Source: QHXQ01 sp963788965
Lineage (GTDB): Bacteria > Acidobacteriota > Blastocatellia > Pyrinomonadales > Pyrinomonadaceae
NCBI GenBank assembly: GCA_963788965.1
Contig: CAWBIK010000005.1
Location: forward strand, 496,001-560,000
DNA length: 64,000 nucleotides
Direction: 5' to 3'
In this document: positions 9,314 through 18,628 of the stretch, piece by piece
Layout: every line of letters starts with the position of its first letter
How positions within the stretch are numbered: position 1 is the first letter of the stretch
The notes under the pieces: generated by a model
Told to the model about the DNA's origin: nothing
What the model saw: only the letters and a program-made list of their open reading frames with translations
The model's database searches: none
Position numbers and translations under genes: made by a program

Positions 9314-10783
9314 TCAACTATACCGCCCCGTCTCCGTCAGGTCATCATAGATCATGCCGCGCCGATCTTTCTTGGCTTTCGTCACCGCGGTATAGCCGCC
9401 TTCTTCGTTGCGGCTGATCTTGTTCTGGGCGTAGAGACCTTCGAGGGCGAACTCGCAAGCCGACACGAGTTGGGCGTCGTCGGTGCGGGGGAAGTCGAAG
9501 GGCAGCGTGATCGTGTCGATCAAGTCGGGCACGGCTTCGAGCAGGTTGACGCATTCGGCGGCCGAGGCGGTGTCGGCGAGGCGCAGGTTGTGCCCTTCGT
9601 CGAACCAGCGGACGGCGCGTGTGAAGTCGATGCCGACGAAGTAGCCCTCGAAGATTTCACCGGCCGCGCGTTTGATCAAATCTTTGGCGATGCGCGTCGC
9701 GCCCACCTGTTCGCCTTCGTATTCGAGTTCCATCTTGCCGGTCATCGACGGCACGGCGGCGTAAATATCAGAGATGCGCGGGACGATCTCTTGTTCGTCG
9801 GTCAAGAGCGCGCGCCGCTCGGCGTTTGAGACGACGGACTCCATAACCGTGATCGGCAGACGTTGCGAGACGCCGGAACGTTTGTCCACGCGGCTGTCGT
9901 CGCGGGCCTCGAAGGCGATCTGCTCGACCAGTTCGCGGATGAAGTCGGGCACGCGCACCGCGCCCGTCGTGCCGTCGCGCTCAAGCCACGCTTCCTGTCT
10001 AGTAATCTCGACACCTAGTTGCAGATCGGCCGGGTAGTGCGTCGTCACTTCCGCGCCGATGCGGTCCTTCAAGGGCGTGATGATCTTGCCGCGTGCCGTG
10101 TAGTCTTCCGGGTTGGCGGAGAAGACGAGCAGTACGTCCAGCGGCAACCGCACGGGATAACCTTTGATCTGCACGTCGCCCTCTTGCATGATGTTGAAGA
10201 GGCCGACCTGTATCTTGCCCGCAAGATCGGGCAGTTCGTTGATGGCGAAGATGCCGCGATTGGCGCGCGGCAAAAGGCCGTAGTGGATCGTCAACTCGTC
10301 GCTCAAGAGATGCCCACCCTTAGCGGCCTTGATCGGGTCAACGTCGCCGATGATATCGGCGATGGTCACGTCGGGCGTGGCCAGTTTTTCGACGAAGCGC
10401 GCATCGCGCCCCACCCAAGCGATGGGCGTCTCGTCGCCCATCTGTGCGATGAGTTGGCGGCCGTAGGCGCTGATCGGGTGGAGCGGATCGTCGTTGATCT
10501 CAGACCCGGCAATGATCGGTATCTCGTCGTCCAAGAGCGCGGTCAGTTGCCGGATGATGCGGCTCTTGGCTTGCCCGCGCAGCCCTAACAGGATCAGATT
10601 GTGGCGCGCGAGCAGCGCGTTTACGATCTGCGGCACGACCGTCTCGTCGTAACCGACGATGCCCGGAAAGATGCGCGTGCCTGCGCGCATCTGCGCGATC
10701 AGATTCGCGCGCAACTCGTCTTTGACCCCGCGCCCACGGTGGCCGCTCTGTTTCAACTCGCCCAGTGTCTTCGCTTGTGTCAT
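9314..10783 (-). CDS. MoxR/magnesium-chelatase-like AAA+ ATPase
   Basis: This 489-residue AAA+ ATPase has a Walker A motif GLRGQAKS at residues 67-74 and a Walker B region GIFAINELPDL, in which Asn replaces the usual Asp before Glu. The segment LPLDVLLVFSANPEDYTARG contains the sensor region of the ChlI/MoxR group, and DRIGAEVTTHYP follows. Members of this clade work with VWA-domain partners as ATP-driven chaperones. The VWA gene lies directly downstream, and a NUDIX-MBL fusion gene ends 12 bases upstream of the start, so the three probably form one operon. The frame is intact. The exact substrate is unknown. Confidence 0.84.
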   Translation of the reverse strand: MTQAKTLGELKQSGHRGRGVKDELRANLIAQMRAGTRIFPGIVGYDETVVPQIVNALLARHNLILLGLRGQAKSRIIRQLTALLDDEIPIIAGSEINDDPLHPISAYGRQLIAQMGDETPIAWVGRDARFVEKLATPDVTIADIIGDVDPIKAAKGGHLLSDELTIHYGLLPRANRGIFAINELPDLAGKIQVGLFNIMQEGDVQIKGYPVRLPLDVLLVFSANPEDYTARGKIITPLKDRIGAEVTTHYPADLQLGVEITRQEAWLERDGTTGAVRVPDFIRELVEQIAFEARDDSRVDKRSGVSQRLPITVMESVVSNAERRALLTDEQEIVPRISDIYAAVPSMTGKMELEYEGEQVGATRIAKDLIKRAAGEIFEGYFVGIDFTRAVRWFDEGHNLRLADTASAAECVNLLEAVPDLIDTITLPFDFPRTDDAQLVSACEFALEGLYAQNKISRNEEGGYTAVTKAKKDRRGMIYDDLTETGRYS

Positions 10784-10795
10784 CGCTTGAAACCC

Positions 10796-12366
10796 TTAAC
10801 TTGAAATCGCGCTGTACTCGTTATCCGGCCCACGCACGACCAGGCCGTCCGCTACTAATTTTTCCAGATGCGCACAAACGGCGCGCTCGGCCATTGCATG
10901 CAACTTCGGTGCGACATCCGTATAGACGCGGGCGACGATCTCCGGCGGTGTGCTTGCGCCCGCGCGCACTGCTTCGAGTATGTCGGCTTCGCGCGCGCGC
11001 CGGTGCGTGATGTACTCGTCGATCTTCGCCGCCGCGTTGCCGACCGCCGGCCCGTGCCCGCCAAATAGAACTTTGATCTGCGGCAGCAACTCACGATAAC
11101 GCGCGAGCGAACGCAGATAGTCGCGCATGTTGCCTTCAGGTGGATCGATCAGCACCGAGCCGAGGCCGAGGATGTTGTCGCCGCAGATTAACGCGCCCGT
11201 GCGTGCTTCATAAAAACTCAGGTGACCGCGCGTGTGCCCCGGCGTGTGCATGGCGCGCAGCGATAACGTCTGTGCGCCGGTTAACTCGATCACGTCGTCG
11301 TCTTCGATGAAGCGATCAACTTTGATCGTGTCGGCGATCATCTCGGCCGTCAGCCGATGTGCGGCGACGCCGACGCGCCCGCCTAAGTGCGCCTTGAGCG
11401 CGTTCGTGCCCGCGACGTGATCGGGATGATAATGCGTCAAGATGATCTCACGCACTGACCGCCCTTCAGCGATCAATTCATCAACACAGGCCGCGAGCGC
11501 CGCCTTGTTCGTCCGCGTCAGGCGAACCGGGATCAAGTATGACCAGTTCATCATGCCCGACGATGTAAGCGTTCGTGTGCGTCGCGGGCGGCTTCGTGGG
11601 CGTGCGGACCGGAAAGCAGATAAAGCCCGGCAGAAACTCTATGCGCCGCACAGGCTCGCGGCGCGCTTGCGGCACACTGAGCAGACGCGCGATCAGATCA
11701 TCGGTCATCCCGTCGGCGAGCGTCTTGACCGCGTGCAGGACCGGCGGCGCGACAAGCAACTCGCCCCGCGTCCAGCGCGCATAACCTGCGCGGGCATCGA
11801 TCCATTCGCCATGCGCGAACTCGCCTGTGCGGACGCGCGGCTGTTGCTTGCGCGGGCAGCGGACGAGGAAGAACCACGTATCGAAGCGGCGCGGGCTGAA
11901 CGGCGGCGTCACCCAACGACCCGCGAAGGTGAAATCATCCGCATCCAAATGCAGCCCATAATGCGCGAGCAGTTGCGCGAACGACATGCGCTCCGAGGTC
12001 AGATCATCCAAGAGCGAATCAAGCTGTCCCTTGCGTCAACGCGTCCGCCCCGCGCGCGACCAGCACGCCCAACTCTTCAAACAACTCGCGGGCGGCGCAA
12101 CTAATCATCGCGGCCGTTTCTGTATCATCACAGTTAACGACGCGCGTTTCCGCATCTGCCGCGTCGCGCTGCCCGCCGGGGAACGCGTAGAAGCCGCCGA
12201 GAAAAGCCATGTGGTCGCTGCGCCGCGCCCAGTAGACTTGCGGCCCGCCGCGCTCGTCTCCATCGTCAGCGCGCACCAGAATGATCGCGGCCGCGTCTTT
12301 CGGCACGACTGCATCCGCGCGCGGCGGTGCGGTGCGAGTCTGCGCGTTGGCTTCGTTGACAACCAT
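10796..12366 (-). CDS. NUDIX hydrolase - metallo-beta-lactamase fusion protein (two frameshifts)
   Basis: Three consecutive frames assemble into one protein of about 520 residues. The N-terminal NUDIX domain has FLGGFYAFPGGQRDA and the NUDIX box core AARELFEELGVL. The spacing between the box glycine and REUxEE is long, as in the NUDT19-like branch, which suggests hydrolysis of CoA-type or other nucleoside diphosphate derivatives. A linker (FTFAGRWVTPPFSPRRFDTW) leads to an MBL domain with NAYIVGHDELVILDPG and the metal motif THYHPDHVAG, then MHTPGHTRGHLSFY, close to the LACTB2-like group. Breaks are at about 12020 and 11490-11545. I read it as a genuine two-domain fusion interrupted by indels. 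It is the first gene of the ATPase/VWA operon. Confidence 0.74.
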
Positions 12367-12483
12367 CTGTTATGTCCGCGTCCGGTGGAATATTCAACCC
12401 GCGCCAGCACGAAACTGTTTCGGGCGCATCAAGTTTCTACAGCGTGTCCGGGAGTGCCGCCAGTATAACACTAAGGAAATGAC

Positions 12484-12586
12484 GAAAGCAGAATGACGAC
12501 GGATGGATAAGCTGCTATTCATCCGTCATCATGATGAATAAAGATCAACTTGCTATTCATCATTCATCTTTCATCCTTTCTGCTTA
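12484..12586. repeat. Palindromic intergenic element, GATGAA type, two nested hairpins
   Basis: The outer arms are AAGCAGAATGA and a matching TTTCTGCTT end. Inside are two hairpins: GACGGATG/CATCCGTC, and ATGATGAATA (12531-12540) with TATTCATCAT (12554-12563). The loop contains AACTTGC. The element ends at the 3' end of the beta-lactamase-like gene, whose stop codon overlaps it. Confidence 0.72.
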
Positions 12587-14492
12587 GGGCACGCAACGTT
12601 GATCGCGGGTCGGCATGAGATCGAGACTGGTCAGGCGGTGCGTGGCTGGATCGAGCGCGATGCGTGCGGCGATTGGGCCGCGCTCGCAGGTGAGCCGCAC
12701 GGTGCTGTTGCGTGTGCCGTCGCCGCCGAGGGCCTCGCCCGGTTGACACGCGCCCCACGCAGCGGCCGCTGTGAGTTGGCGGCGCACACGTTCGACATCG
12801 AGTGTGGGCGCGGCCACTGCTTCGTATGTCTTAGCGTCCCAACCGCCGATGAGTCGCATGACGGCTTCGACCGCTTTGGTCATCTCGGCGTCCGGCGGGA
12901 GAGATCGATTGCACGTTGATGAACTGCACGCGCGGCGGCGCGGTCGGCGCGAGCGTGAGCGCCACGTCGAGCCAGCCGCGCTCGCACGTCATACGCCAAC
13001 GGCCGCGCAGTGCGTTCTCAGGATCAATAGTTGTGGCCGGGCGACACGCGCCATGCCGCGCGCTCAACTCTTGCATGCGGGCGGCGCGTCGCTGCGCCGA
13101 CTCGTCGAGGAACAGATTGTCGGCCGCGATACGCGTTGCGAGTGCGTCGTCCCATTTGATGAGCAACTGCGTCACGTCGCGTTGTGCCGCGAGCAGTGCG
13201 GGCGCTGGCTGCACGACGCGCGGGCGCAATGCCCCGGTGCGCTGAAGCGCTGCGAGCGTGTCGTTGAACAGCCCGCCCCACGGCGCGTAGGTCAGGTTGC
13301 TCATGGCGATGAGGCCGACGCCATGCTCCGGCAACCAACGCATCAAAGAGCCGTAACCGGGCAAGCCCCCACCGTGCCCGATGATGTAGCTGAAACGACA
13401 ATCCTGCGACACGCCGAGGCCGTAGCCGTAAGCGTTGACGCCCAACTGAAGCGGCGCGTCCACCGTGCTGCGAAACGCGAGCGACGGCTGCGCGCGCCAC
13501 GCCTGCTGCATCTCGCGCACGCTGCTCCGCCGCACAGGCCCGCGTTCCATCTCGTCGCGCGGCGGGAAGGCGGACAGATGAAACGCAACGTAACGCGCGA
13601 GGTCCTGCGCCGAGGTCCACAAGCCGCCCATCGCGCCGAACGAACCGTGCGCGAGGATCGGTTCGTCCGTCCACTTGTTGTCTTCCCAACGATAACCGAG
13701 CGCGATCTGTTCGCGTGGCACAGCCGCCATATCGAACGTGGACGCGCGCATGCCGAGCGGCAGCAAGATTTGCTCGCGCACGTAGTCGGCATAAGGCCGA
13801 CCCGATGCGCGTGCGACAACTTGACCGAGGAGCGCAAAGCCGTAGTTTGAATATTCAAAAGCCGTACCGGGCGCGGTCGAGAACGGGATGCCTGCGCGCA
13901 GCCACGCGCGCATCGTCTCGTCCGTCTGCGCCAACTGCCGGTCGCCCCACGGATTGTCTTCCGGGAAGCCTTCCGAGTGCGTCAGCAGATGCCGGATGGT
14001 AAGCTGCGGCGAGTCCTTCGTCGGATACGGCAACTCGGCGAGCGCGGGCACGTAGCGGCTCACCGGATCGTCTAACGACAACTTCCCTTCATCGCGCAGC
14101 TTCAAGATCGCCAGCGCCGTAAAACTCTTCGTCATCGACGCGATCCGAAAGACCGTCTCCGGCGTCACCGCCGCGCGCTCTTTCAACTCGCGCACGCCCG
14201 CCGCCTTCACCCATACCAACTCGCCGTCCACGATAATCCCCAACACCGCCCCCGGCATATGCACCCGCTCAACCCAAGCCGTGAACAACTTCTCCACTTC
14301 AGGAAACGCCGCCGCCAACTTCCGCCCCCGCTCCGCATCGGCAAACTGCGATGGCGGCAACGTCCCCGTCGCAACGCGCCGCTGCTGCACGCGCACACGC
14401 TTGCCCGCCGCAACTACAACGTGCGGGCTACAGAGCAGAATGATAAACAGAAACGTGCTGATCACCGACGCGAGTTTACGCAGGCACTGCAT
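12584..14492 (-). CDS. Beta-lactamase (class C)-like serine hydrolase with duplicated C-terminal domain (frameshift near 12890)
   Basis: A secreted penicillin-binding-protein/esterase-type hydrolase. The start follows GGAGG and opens a signal peptide (FLFIILLCSPHVVVAAG). Catalytic motifs are SMTK at residues 119-122, YSN at 214-216 and an HGGG motif near residue 380. After the catalytic domain come two tandem copies of a roughly 90-residue domain. Copy one has KWDDALATRIAADNLFLD, then RWRMTCERGWLDVAL. Copy two has GGWDAKTYEAVAAPTLD, then STVRLTCERGPIAARIAL. Copy two lies in a shifted frame, and the join is at about 12880-12900. The duplicated tail is like the small domains attached to some acidobacterial hydrolases. 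Its substrate may be a D-amino peptide, ester or beta-lactam; this is undetermined. Confidence 0.82.
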
Positions 14493-14643
14493 GCCATACC
14501 TCCACGCACGAGACGATTGTTGTTACAACGCTTAGAAGTTAACATACGCACAGCCAAATTGGCGCGCATGCATGACGGTCGCGCACGAAGACGGCGCGAC
14601 CTTACTTTGAGTCTGCTCAAGAAAACCACATACAGGCTGCTAG

Positions 14644-14883
14644 ATGGAAGTGGAGTTCGAGATCATCGGTAAGATTAGTGAACTTGAAACTATTGCTATT
14701 GGGCGCTCGATTCGTGAACTGCCGGAGTTGCGTGCGCGCTTTGGTCGGGGTCGTTGGCGCAAGCGTAAAGGAGTTGCCAGTGTTCGCCTGTCTAATGGTA
14801 CGATACGACTCGCGGAAGTACATTGGTATGAGGCGCACGGGATCGGTAAAGTGCGAATGAAAATTAAACGCTATTTGGATTAA
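14644..14883 (+). CDS. Small conserved protein, first gene of a two-gene cassette
   Basis: The 79-residue product is strongly basic in the middle (RARFGRGRWRKRKG) and ends EVHWYEAHGIGKVRMKIKRY. From memory, this ending recurs in small uncharacterised proteins of cyanobacteria and other environmental bacteria, usually paired with a second small gene like the one 6 bases downstream. The DNA is richer in A and T than its surroundings, with codons such as ATT, AAA and CTA, which suggests acquisition by transfer. The upstream ribosome-binding signal is weak. No function is known to me. Pairing, size and mobility fit a toxin-antitoxin-like or accessory cassette, but this is only inference. Confidence 0.65.
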   Translation: MEVEFEIIGKISELETIAIGRSIRELPELRARFGRGRWRKRKGVASVRLSNGTIRLAEVHWYEAHGIGKVRMKIKRYLD

Positions 14884-14889
14884 AGCATT

Positions 14890-15132
14890 ATGAAAGCCGG
14901 AGACGGACAATCACGTTTTGCTATCTGCATAAATAATGCGGCGTATCCTGACGACTTGAAGATGCGAACTGTCTATCAAGTCCTGCCGGATGAATCGGCC
15001 GCGCGCAGCAACTACATCAGAGTTATAGATGAAACAGGCGAAGACTATCTTTATCCTGCGGAACATTTCGTGTTTATAGATGTGCCTCCTGAAGCAGCGA
15101 AAGCCTTTGTGCTTGAAGCCTCAGAGACATAA
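14890..15132 (+). CDS. Small conserved protein, second gene of the cassette
   Basis: The 80-residue acidic protein has RFAICINNAAYPDDL, then RTVYQVLPDESAAR, and then YIRVIDETGEDYLYPAEHFV. It resembles a recurrent family of short SH3-like proteins of unknown function. It starts 6 bases after the previous gene's stop, so the two are almost surely cotranscribed. The basic partner and acidic product could form a complex. Base composition is lower in GC than neighbours, as for gene one. I do not recognise a named function and make no claim of toxicity. Confidence 0.65.
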   Translation: MKAGDGQSRFAICINNAAYPDDLKMRTVYQVLPDESAARSNYIRVIDETGEDYLYPAEHFVFIDVPPEAAKAFVLEASET

Positions 15133-15313
15133 ACGCTGCCTCACAAGTTATTCGAGCCACCCGCGATAGCATCCCTTTCATCCTCTATGCCGCGATCCAG
15201 TCGGGCGCTATTCGCGCTTAGCGGCGGCTCGGATTGGCCAACCGCACGAGGATTGGCATTGAACAAGTCGAACGGTTAGCGATGCCGCTCGGCGAACGAG
15301 GAGGTTTGGGGTT

Positions 15314-16039
15314 ATGGGTACGAGCAAGTCGGATGTGGGGCGTGCGGCGGCGGCGCGGGTTGAACGCGCGGGGCAGAGTTCGGCGGGGGCGTTGCATTGC
15401 CGGCGCAAGTTTCTGCGGTTCTTCCCCGGTGGGTTTGGGGACGAGACGTACATCGCGTGGGAACGATCATACAAAGCGGAGACGCACGAACGTTGGGCAC
15501 AGGCTCTCAACCGCGACGAGTACCGGCGACTCTTGCGCGCGGGCGAGTTTGCCGAGATCGCCGGCCGGGCAGTGCGCGTCGAGCAGCGCGCACGCCACAG
15601 CATGTTGTTCTCGTTCGAGAAGATGGCGCTGCGCGACGCAGTGAAGACGCAGGCCGGCGCGCGCATCTTCGCCGAGGGGCTTTACGAGTTTCTGCACGGC
15701 GCGGTCGCGGTGGAGCACAAGTTCGACCGTTGGGTCGAGGCGGTCGCGTCGTTGCCGCGCAAGCAGACGCGCGTGCTGACGTGGCCGCTGGTGACAGTCT
15801 TCGGTTTCATCGCGCAACCGGACACGCACATCTTTCTCAAACCGAACGTGACGCGCACGGCGGCGCGCGCATATGGCTTCGATCTCGAATACAAGTCGCG
15901 CCCTTCGTGGGCGACTTATGCGAGCCTGCTTGAGTTCGCCGCCGTGGTGCGGCGCGACCTCGGCGACCTGCGCCCGCGCGACATGATCGACATACAGTCG
16001 TTCATCTGGGTGCAAGGGTCGGACGAATACGAAGAGTAG
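15314..16039 (+). CDS. Conserved hypothetical protein, 241 residues
   Basis: ATG follows GAGGAGG at a spacing of about 10 bases, a good start. The protein has no signal peptide or membrane segment. It has a basic N-terminus (LHCRRKFLRFFPGGFGDETY), an alpha-helical middle, and a conserved-looking C-terminus (RPRDMIDIQSFIWVQGSDEYEE). GRAVRVEQRARHSMLFSFEK suggests a cytosolic nucleic-acid or protein-binding protein, but I do not recognise the family. Codon use matches the bulk of the window. Its stop lies 16 bases before the perfect palindrome at 16055-16131, across which it converges with the HtrA gene. Confidence 0.7.
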   Translation: MGTSKSDVGRAAAARVERAGQSSAGALHCRRKFLRFFPGGFGDETYIAWERSYKAETHERWAQALNRDEYRRLLRAGEFAEIAGRAVRVEQRARHSMLFSFEKMALRDAVKTQAGARIFAEGLYEFLHGAVAVEHKFDRWVEAVASLPRKQTRVLTWPLVTVFGFIAQPDTHIFLKPNVTRTAARAYGFDLEYKSRPSWATYASLLEFAAVVRRDLGDLRPRDMIDIQSFIWVQGSDEYEE

Positions 16040-16054
16040 CCAAAGCCAAACTAA

Positions 16055-16131
16055 CATTAACCACCAAGACACGAAGACACGAAAGATGATCAAAGGTCTT
16101 CTTTCGTGTCTTCGTGTCTTGGTGGTTAATG
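16055..16131. repeat. Perfect 32-bp-arm palindrome, AAGACACG type
   Basis: Arms 16055-16086 and 16100-16131 are exact reverse complements around a 13-base loop. Each arm starts CATTAACCACC and contains the 8-base unit AAGACACG twice. It lies between two convergent genes and ends 3 bases before the HtrA stop codon, so it would act as a bidirectional terminator. It is closely related to the element at 22114-22185. Confidence 0.9.
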
Positions 16132-16134
16132 GCG

Positions 16135-17679
16135 TTATGCGCGCGGGCGCACGGTGATGAAGATCGTGTTGGCCTGACCGCCGCCGCGTGCGGCGCGTGT
16201 GACGAGCAGGAGCGCGGGCCGTGTGCCCGTGCGTGCGAGCGCATTGGTCAAGTCGGCCGCCGAGCGCACGGACTGGCGGTTGATCTGTTCGATCACGTCA
16301 CCGCGTTGCAGACCCGCTTCGGCCGCCGGGCCGGCCGGTTCGACTTCGGCTACGATCACGCCCGTCTTGCCCGCGGGCAGATTCAACTGCTGCGCGATCT
16401 CAGGCGTGAGCGGTTCGACGCGCACGCCGAGTTTGCCCGTGCTCGTGCCGCCGCCGTTGTCGCCGCCTGCGCTTGCATTGTCGCCGCCCGTCACGGGCTT
16501 GACCTCGCCGAGCGTGGCCTTGACCTGTTGCTCGCGCCCGTCGCGCAAGACGGTGAGCGTCACTTCAGAACCGGGCGGGGTGCTGGCGACGCGGTTGCGC
16601 AGAGAGTTGCTGTCGTTGATGACTTGCCCGTTCAAGGCCACGATCACGTCGCCCTGCTTCAAGCCCGCGCGTTCGGCGGCGCTGCCCTGTGCGACCGTGC
16701 CGACGATGACGCCGCGCACGTTCTTCATGTCGAGGCTCTGCGCGATGTCAGAGGTCACGCTCTGCGCGATGACGCCCAGTTGCCCACGGCGCACCTTGCC
16801 CGTCTTGATCAGTTGCTCCATCACGCCGCGCGCCATGTTCGACGGGATGGCAAAGCCGATGCCGATTGAGCCGCCTGACGGCGACAGGATTTGCGAATTG
16901 ATGCCGACCAACTCGCCGTTCGTGTTGACAAGCGCGCCGCCGGAGTTGCCGCGATTGATCGGCGCATCGGTTTGAATGAAGTCCTCGAAGTTGCCGTCGC
17001 CAAGGCCGGTCGCGCGCCCCTTCGCGCTGATAATGCCGGCCGTCACGGTCTGATCAAGTCCGAGCGGGTTGCCGATGGCTAGGACCACATCGCCCACGCG
17101 CGCCTTGTCCGAATCCGCGAGCGCCAGCACGGGCAAGCCCGTCGCGTCGATCTTCAAGACGGCCAGATCACTCGGCGGATCAGAGCCGACAACTTTGGCG
17201 TCGAGCGTGCGCCGGTCGGACAACTCGATCTTGATCTCTTCCGCGCCGTCCACGACGTGATGATTTGTCAGGATGTAACCGTCGGCGGTGACGACGACGC
17301 CGGAGCCAAGCCCGCGCTCGATCTGCGGTTGCTGCTCGCGCGGCATGCGGTCGCCGAAGAACTCGCGGAAGAAAGGATCGTCCATGAACGGGTGTTGCTG
17401 CGCCGCGCGCGCGCGTCGCTCGGAACGCACGGTCACAACCGCGGGCGCGACGCGTGCCACCGTGTCGGCGTAAGAAGTTTGTGGTGCGCCCGCAGGCAAG
17501 TTCGTCGCGTTCGCGGCCGGCAGCACTGGCGTCGTGTTGGTGGTCGTCGTCTCGTTCGTGCTCGAACGCACATGACTGCACCCGGCCACAACTGACAATG
17601 CAATCAGCACCAACGCCAGCCGCGCCCACATAGATCGCCGCCAACGGATGCCTTGATTAACAGGTAATTCGTCACTCAT
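16135..17679 (-). CDS. htrA: HtrA/DegP-family serine protease with two PDZ domains, predicted lipoprotein
   Basis: An envelope protease and chaperone for misfolded proteins. ATG at 17679 has AGGTGA 5 bases upstream; a GTG three codons earlier is less likely. The N-terminus has a membrane stretch ending VVAGC (lipobox Cys34), so the protein is probably lipid-anchored. The trypsin-like triad is His141 (LTNHHVV), Asp171 (SDLAVLK) and Ser246 (GNSGGAL). PDZ1 spans about residues 285-375 (KQGDVIVALNGQ) and PDZ2 about 405-505 (LQRGDVIEQINRQ), joined by a Gly/Ser/Asn-rich linker. At 514 residues it is normal for DegP/DegQ. It appears to be transcribed alone. The frame is intact. Confidence 0.93.
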   Translation of the reverse strand: MSDELPVNQGIRWRRSMWARLALVLIALSVVAGCSHVRSSTNETTTTNTTPVLPAANATNLPAGAPQTSYADTVARVAPAVVTVRSERRARAAQQHPFMDDPFFREFFGDRMPREQQPQIERGLGSGVVVTADGYILTNHHVVDGAEEIKIELSDRRTLDAKVVGSDPPSDLAVLKIDATGLPVLALADSDKARVGDVVLAIGNPLGLDQTVTAGIISAKGRATGLGDGNFEDFIQTDAPINRGNSGGALVNTNGELVGINSQILSPSGGSIGIGFAIPSNMARGVMEQLIKTGKVRRGQLGVIAQSVTSDIAQSLDMKNVRGVIVGTVAQGSAAERAGLKQGDVIVALNGQVINDSNSLRNRVASTPPGSEVTLTVLRDGREQQVKATLGEVKPVTGGDNASAGGDNGGGTSTGKLGVRVEPLTPEIAQQLNLPAGKTGVIVAEVEPAGPAAEAGLQRGDVIEQINRQSVRSAADLTNALARTGTRPALLLVTRAARGGGQANTIFITVRPRA

Positions 17680-17850
17680 CTTGCTCACCTCTGTGAAGAA
17701 AATTGTTACTGGTTATTCGTTCATTATTCTTGACCAGCGTGCAAGCCCGACTGCGACCATGCACGCGGTGACATAACATGCTTAACGAATAAACAAGCCG
17801 CTTAGATCAAATTTCAAACAGCAAAGTTCAACCAACCCATAGCAACTATC

Positions 17851-18594
17851 TCATGTCGCCCACACACGCCGGTAAAGATTGATCATATCGGCCCACGCCC
17901 CGTCAGTCGCAGCCGGATCGTAGCGCGCGCCCTCGTCGCGCATGAAGGCGTGCTCGGCGTCGTAGAGGCGAACGCTGTAGCGCGTGCCCGCACGTTGGAG
18001 CGCCGTCTCGATCTGCGCGCGCGCATCTTCCGGCACGTGCGGGTCGCGCGCGCCCCAGACCATGAGCAGTTCGCCGCGTATCTCTGCGGCGCGGGCGAGC
18101 GAACCGGCGTCTGCGTCTTGGCCGAGTTTGCCGTTATGTATCCCTGTGCCGTAGAAGCAGGCGGTCGCTTGCACGTCGCGGTTGAACGCAGCGCGAAACG
18201 CGAGATGCCCGCCGATGCAGAAGCCGCCGACGCCCAGTTGCCCTAGCGCCACGCGCGGGTGCGCGGCCAGATGATCGAGCACCGCGCGGGCCGTTTCGTC
18301 GAACTCCACAACGGTCGTGTTGGCTGCACCGGCCAGACCCCGCGTGCGCCCGTCGTCGTCGAACGGGATGACTGTGCCGGGCGGCTCGATGCGATGATAA
18401 ATTTCCGGCGCGGCGACGACGAAGCCGTAGCCCGCAAGTCGCGCCGTCGCGCGCAGCATCGGGCCTGTCAACTGGAAGATGTCCGAGTAGAACAGTATGC
18501 CGGGATACTTGCCCTCGGCGTGCGGTTGCGCCACGAAGGTGCGCGCCGCGCCGTCGGCGACGGGGATGTCAACGTATTCAGTCGTGATAATCAT
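17851..18594 (-). CDS. Dienelactone hydrolase family protein
   Basis: An alpha/beta hydrolase of the DLH family, which opens dienelactones in aromatic degradation or hydrolyses other esters. The Cys nucleophile is Cys126 in the elbow GGFCIGG. WGARDPHVP supplies the acid and EHAFMRDE the catalytic His. The start MIITTEYVDIPV is preferred over a longer form because AAAGGA lies just upstream. With 247 residues it has the normal length. It starts 34 bases after the MscS stop and is likely cotranscribed with it. No other aromatic-degradation genes are nearby, so its role may be a general esterase activity. Confidence 0.85.
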   Translation of the reverse strand: MIITTEYVDIPVADGAARTFVAQPHAEGKYPGILFYSDIFQLTGPMLRATARLAGYGFVVAAPEIYHRIEPPGTVIPFDDDGRTRGLAGAANTTVVEFDETARAVLDHLAAHPRVALGQLGVGGFCIGGHLAFRAAFNRDVQATACFYGTGIHNGKLGQDADAGSLARAAEIRGELLMVWGARDPHVPEDARAQIETALQRAGTRYSVRLYDAEHAFMRDEGARYDPAATDGAWADMINLYRRVWAT

Positions 18595-18628
18595 GTCGAT
18601 CCTTTGACGTGCGTTTGCGCCGCTCAAC

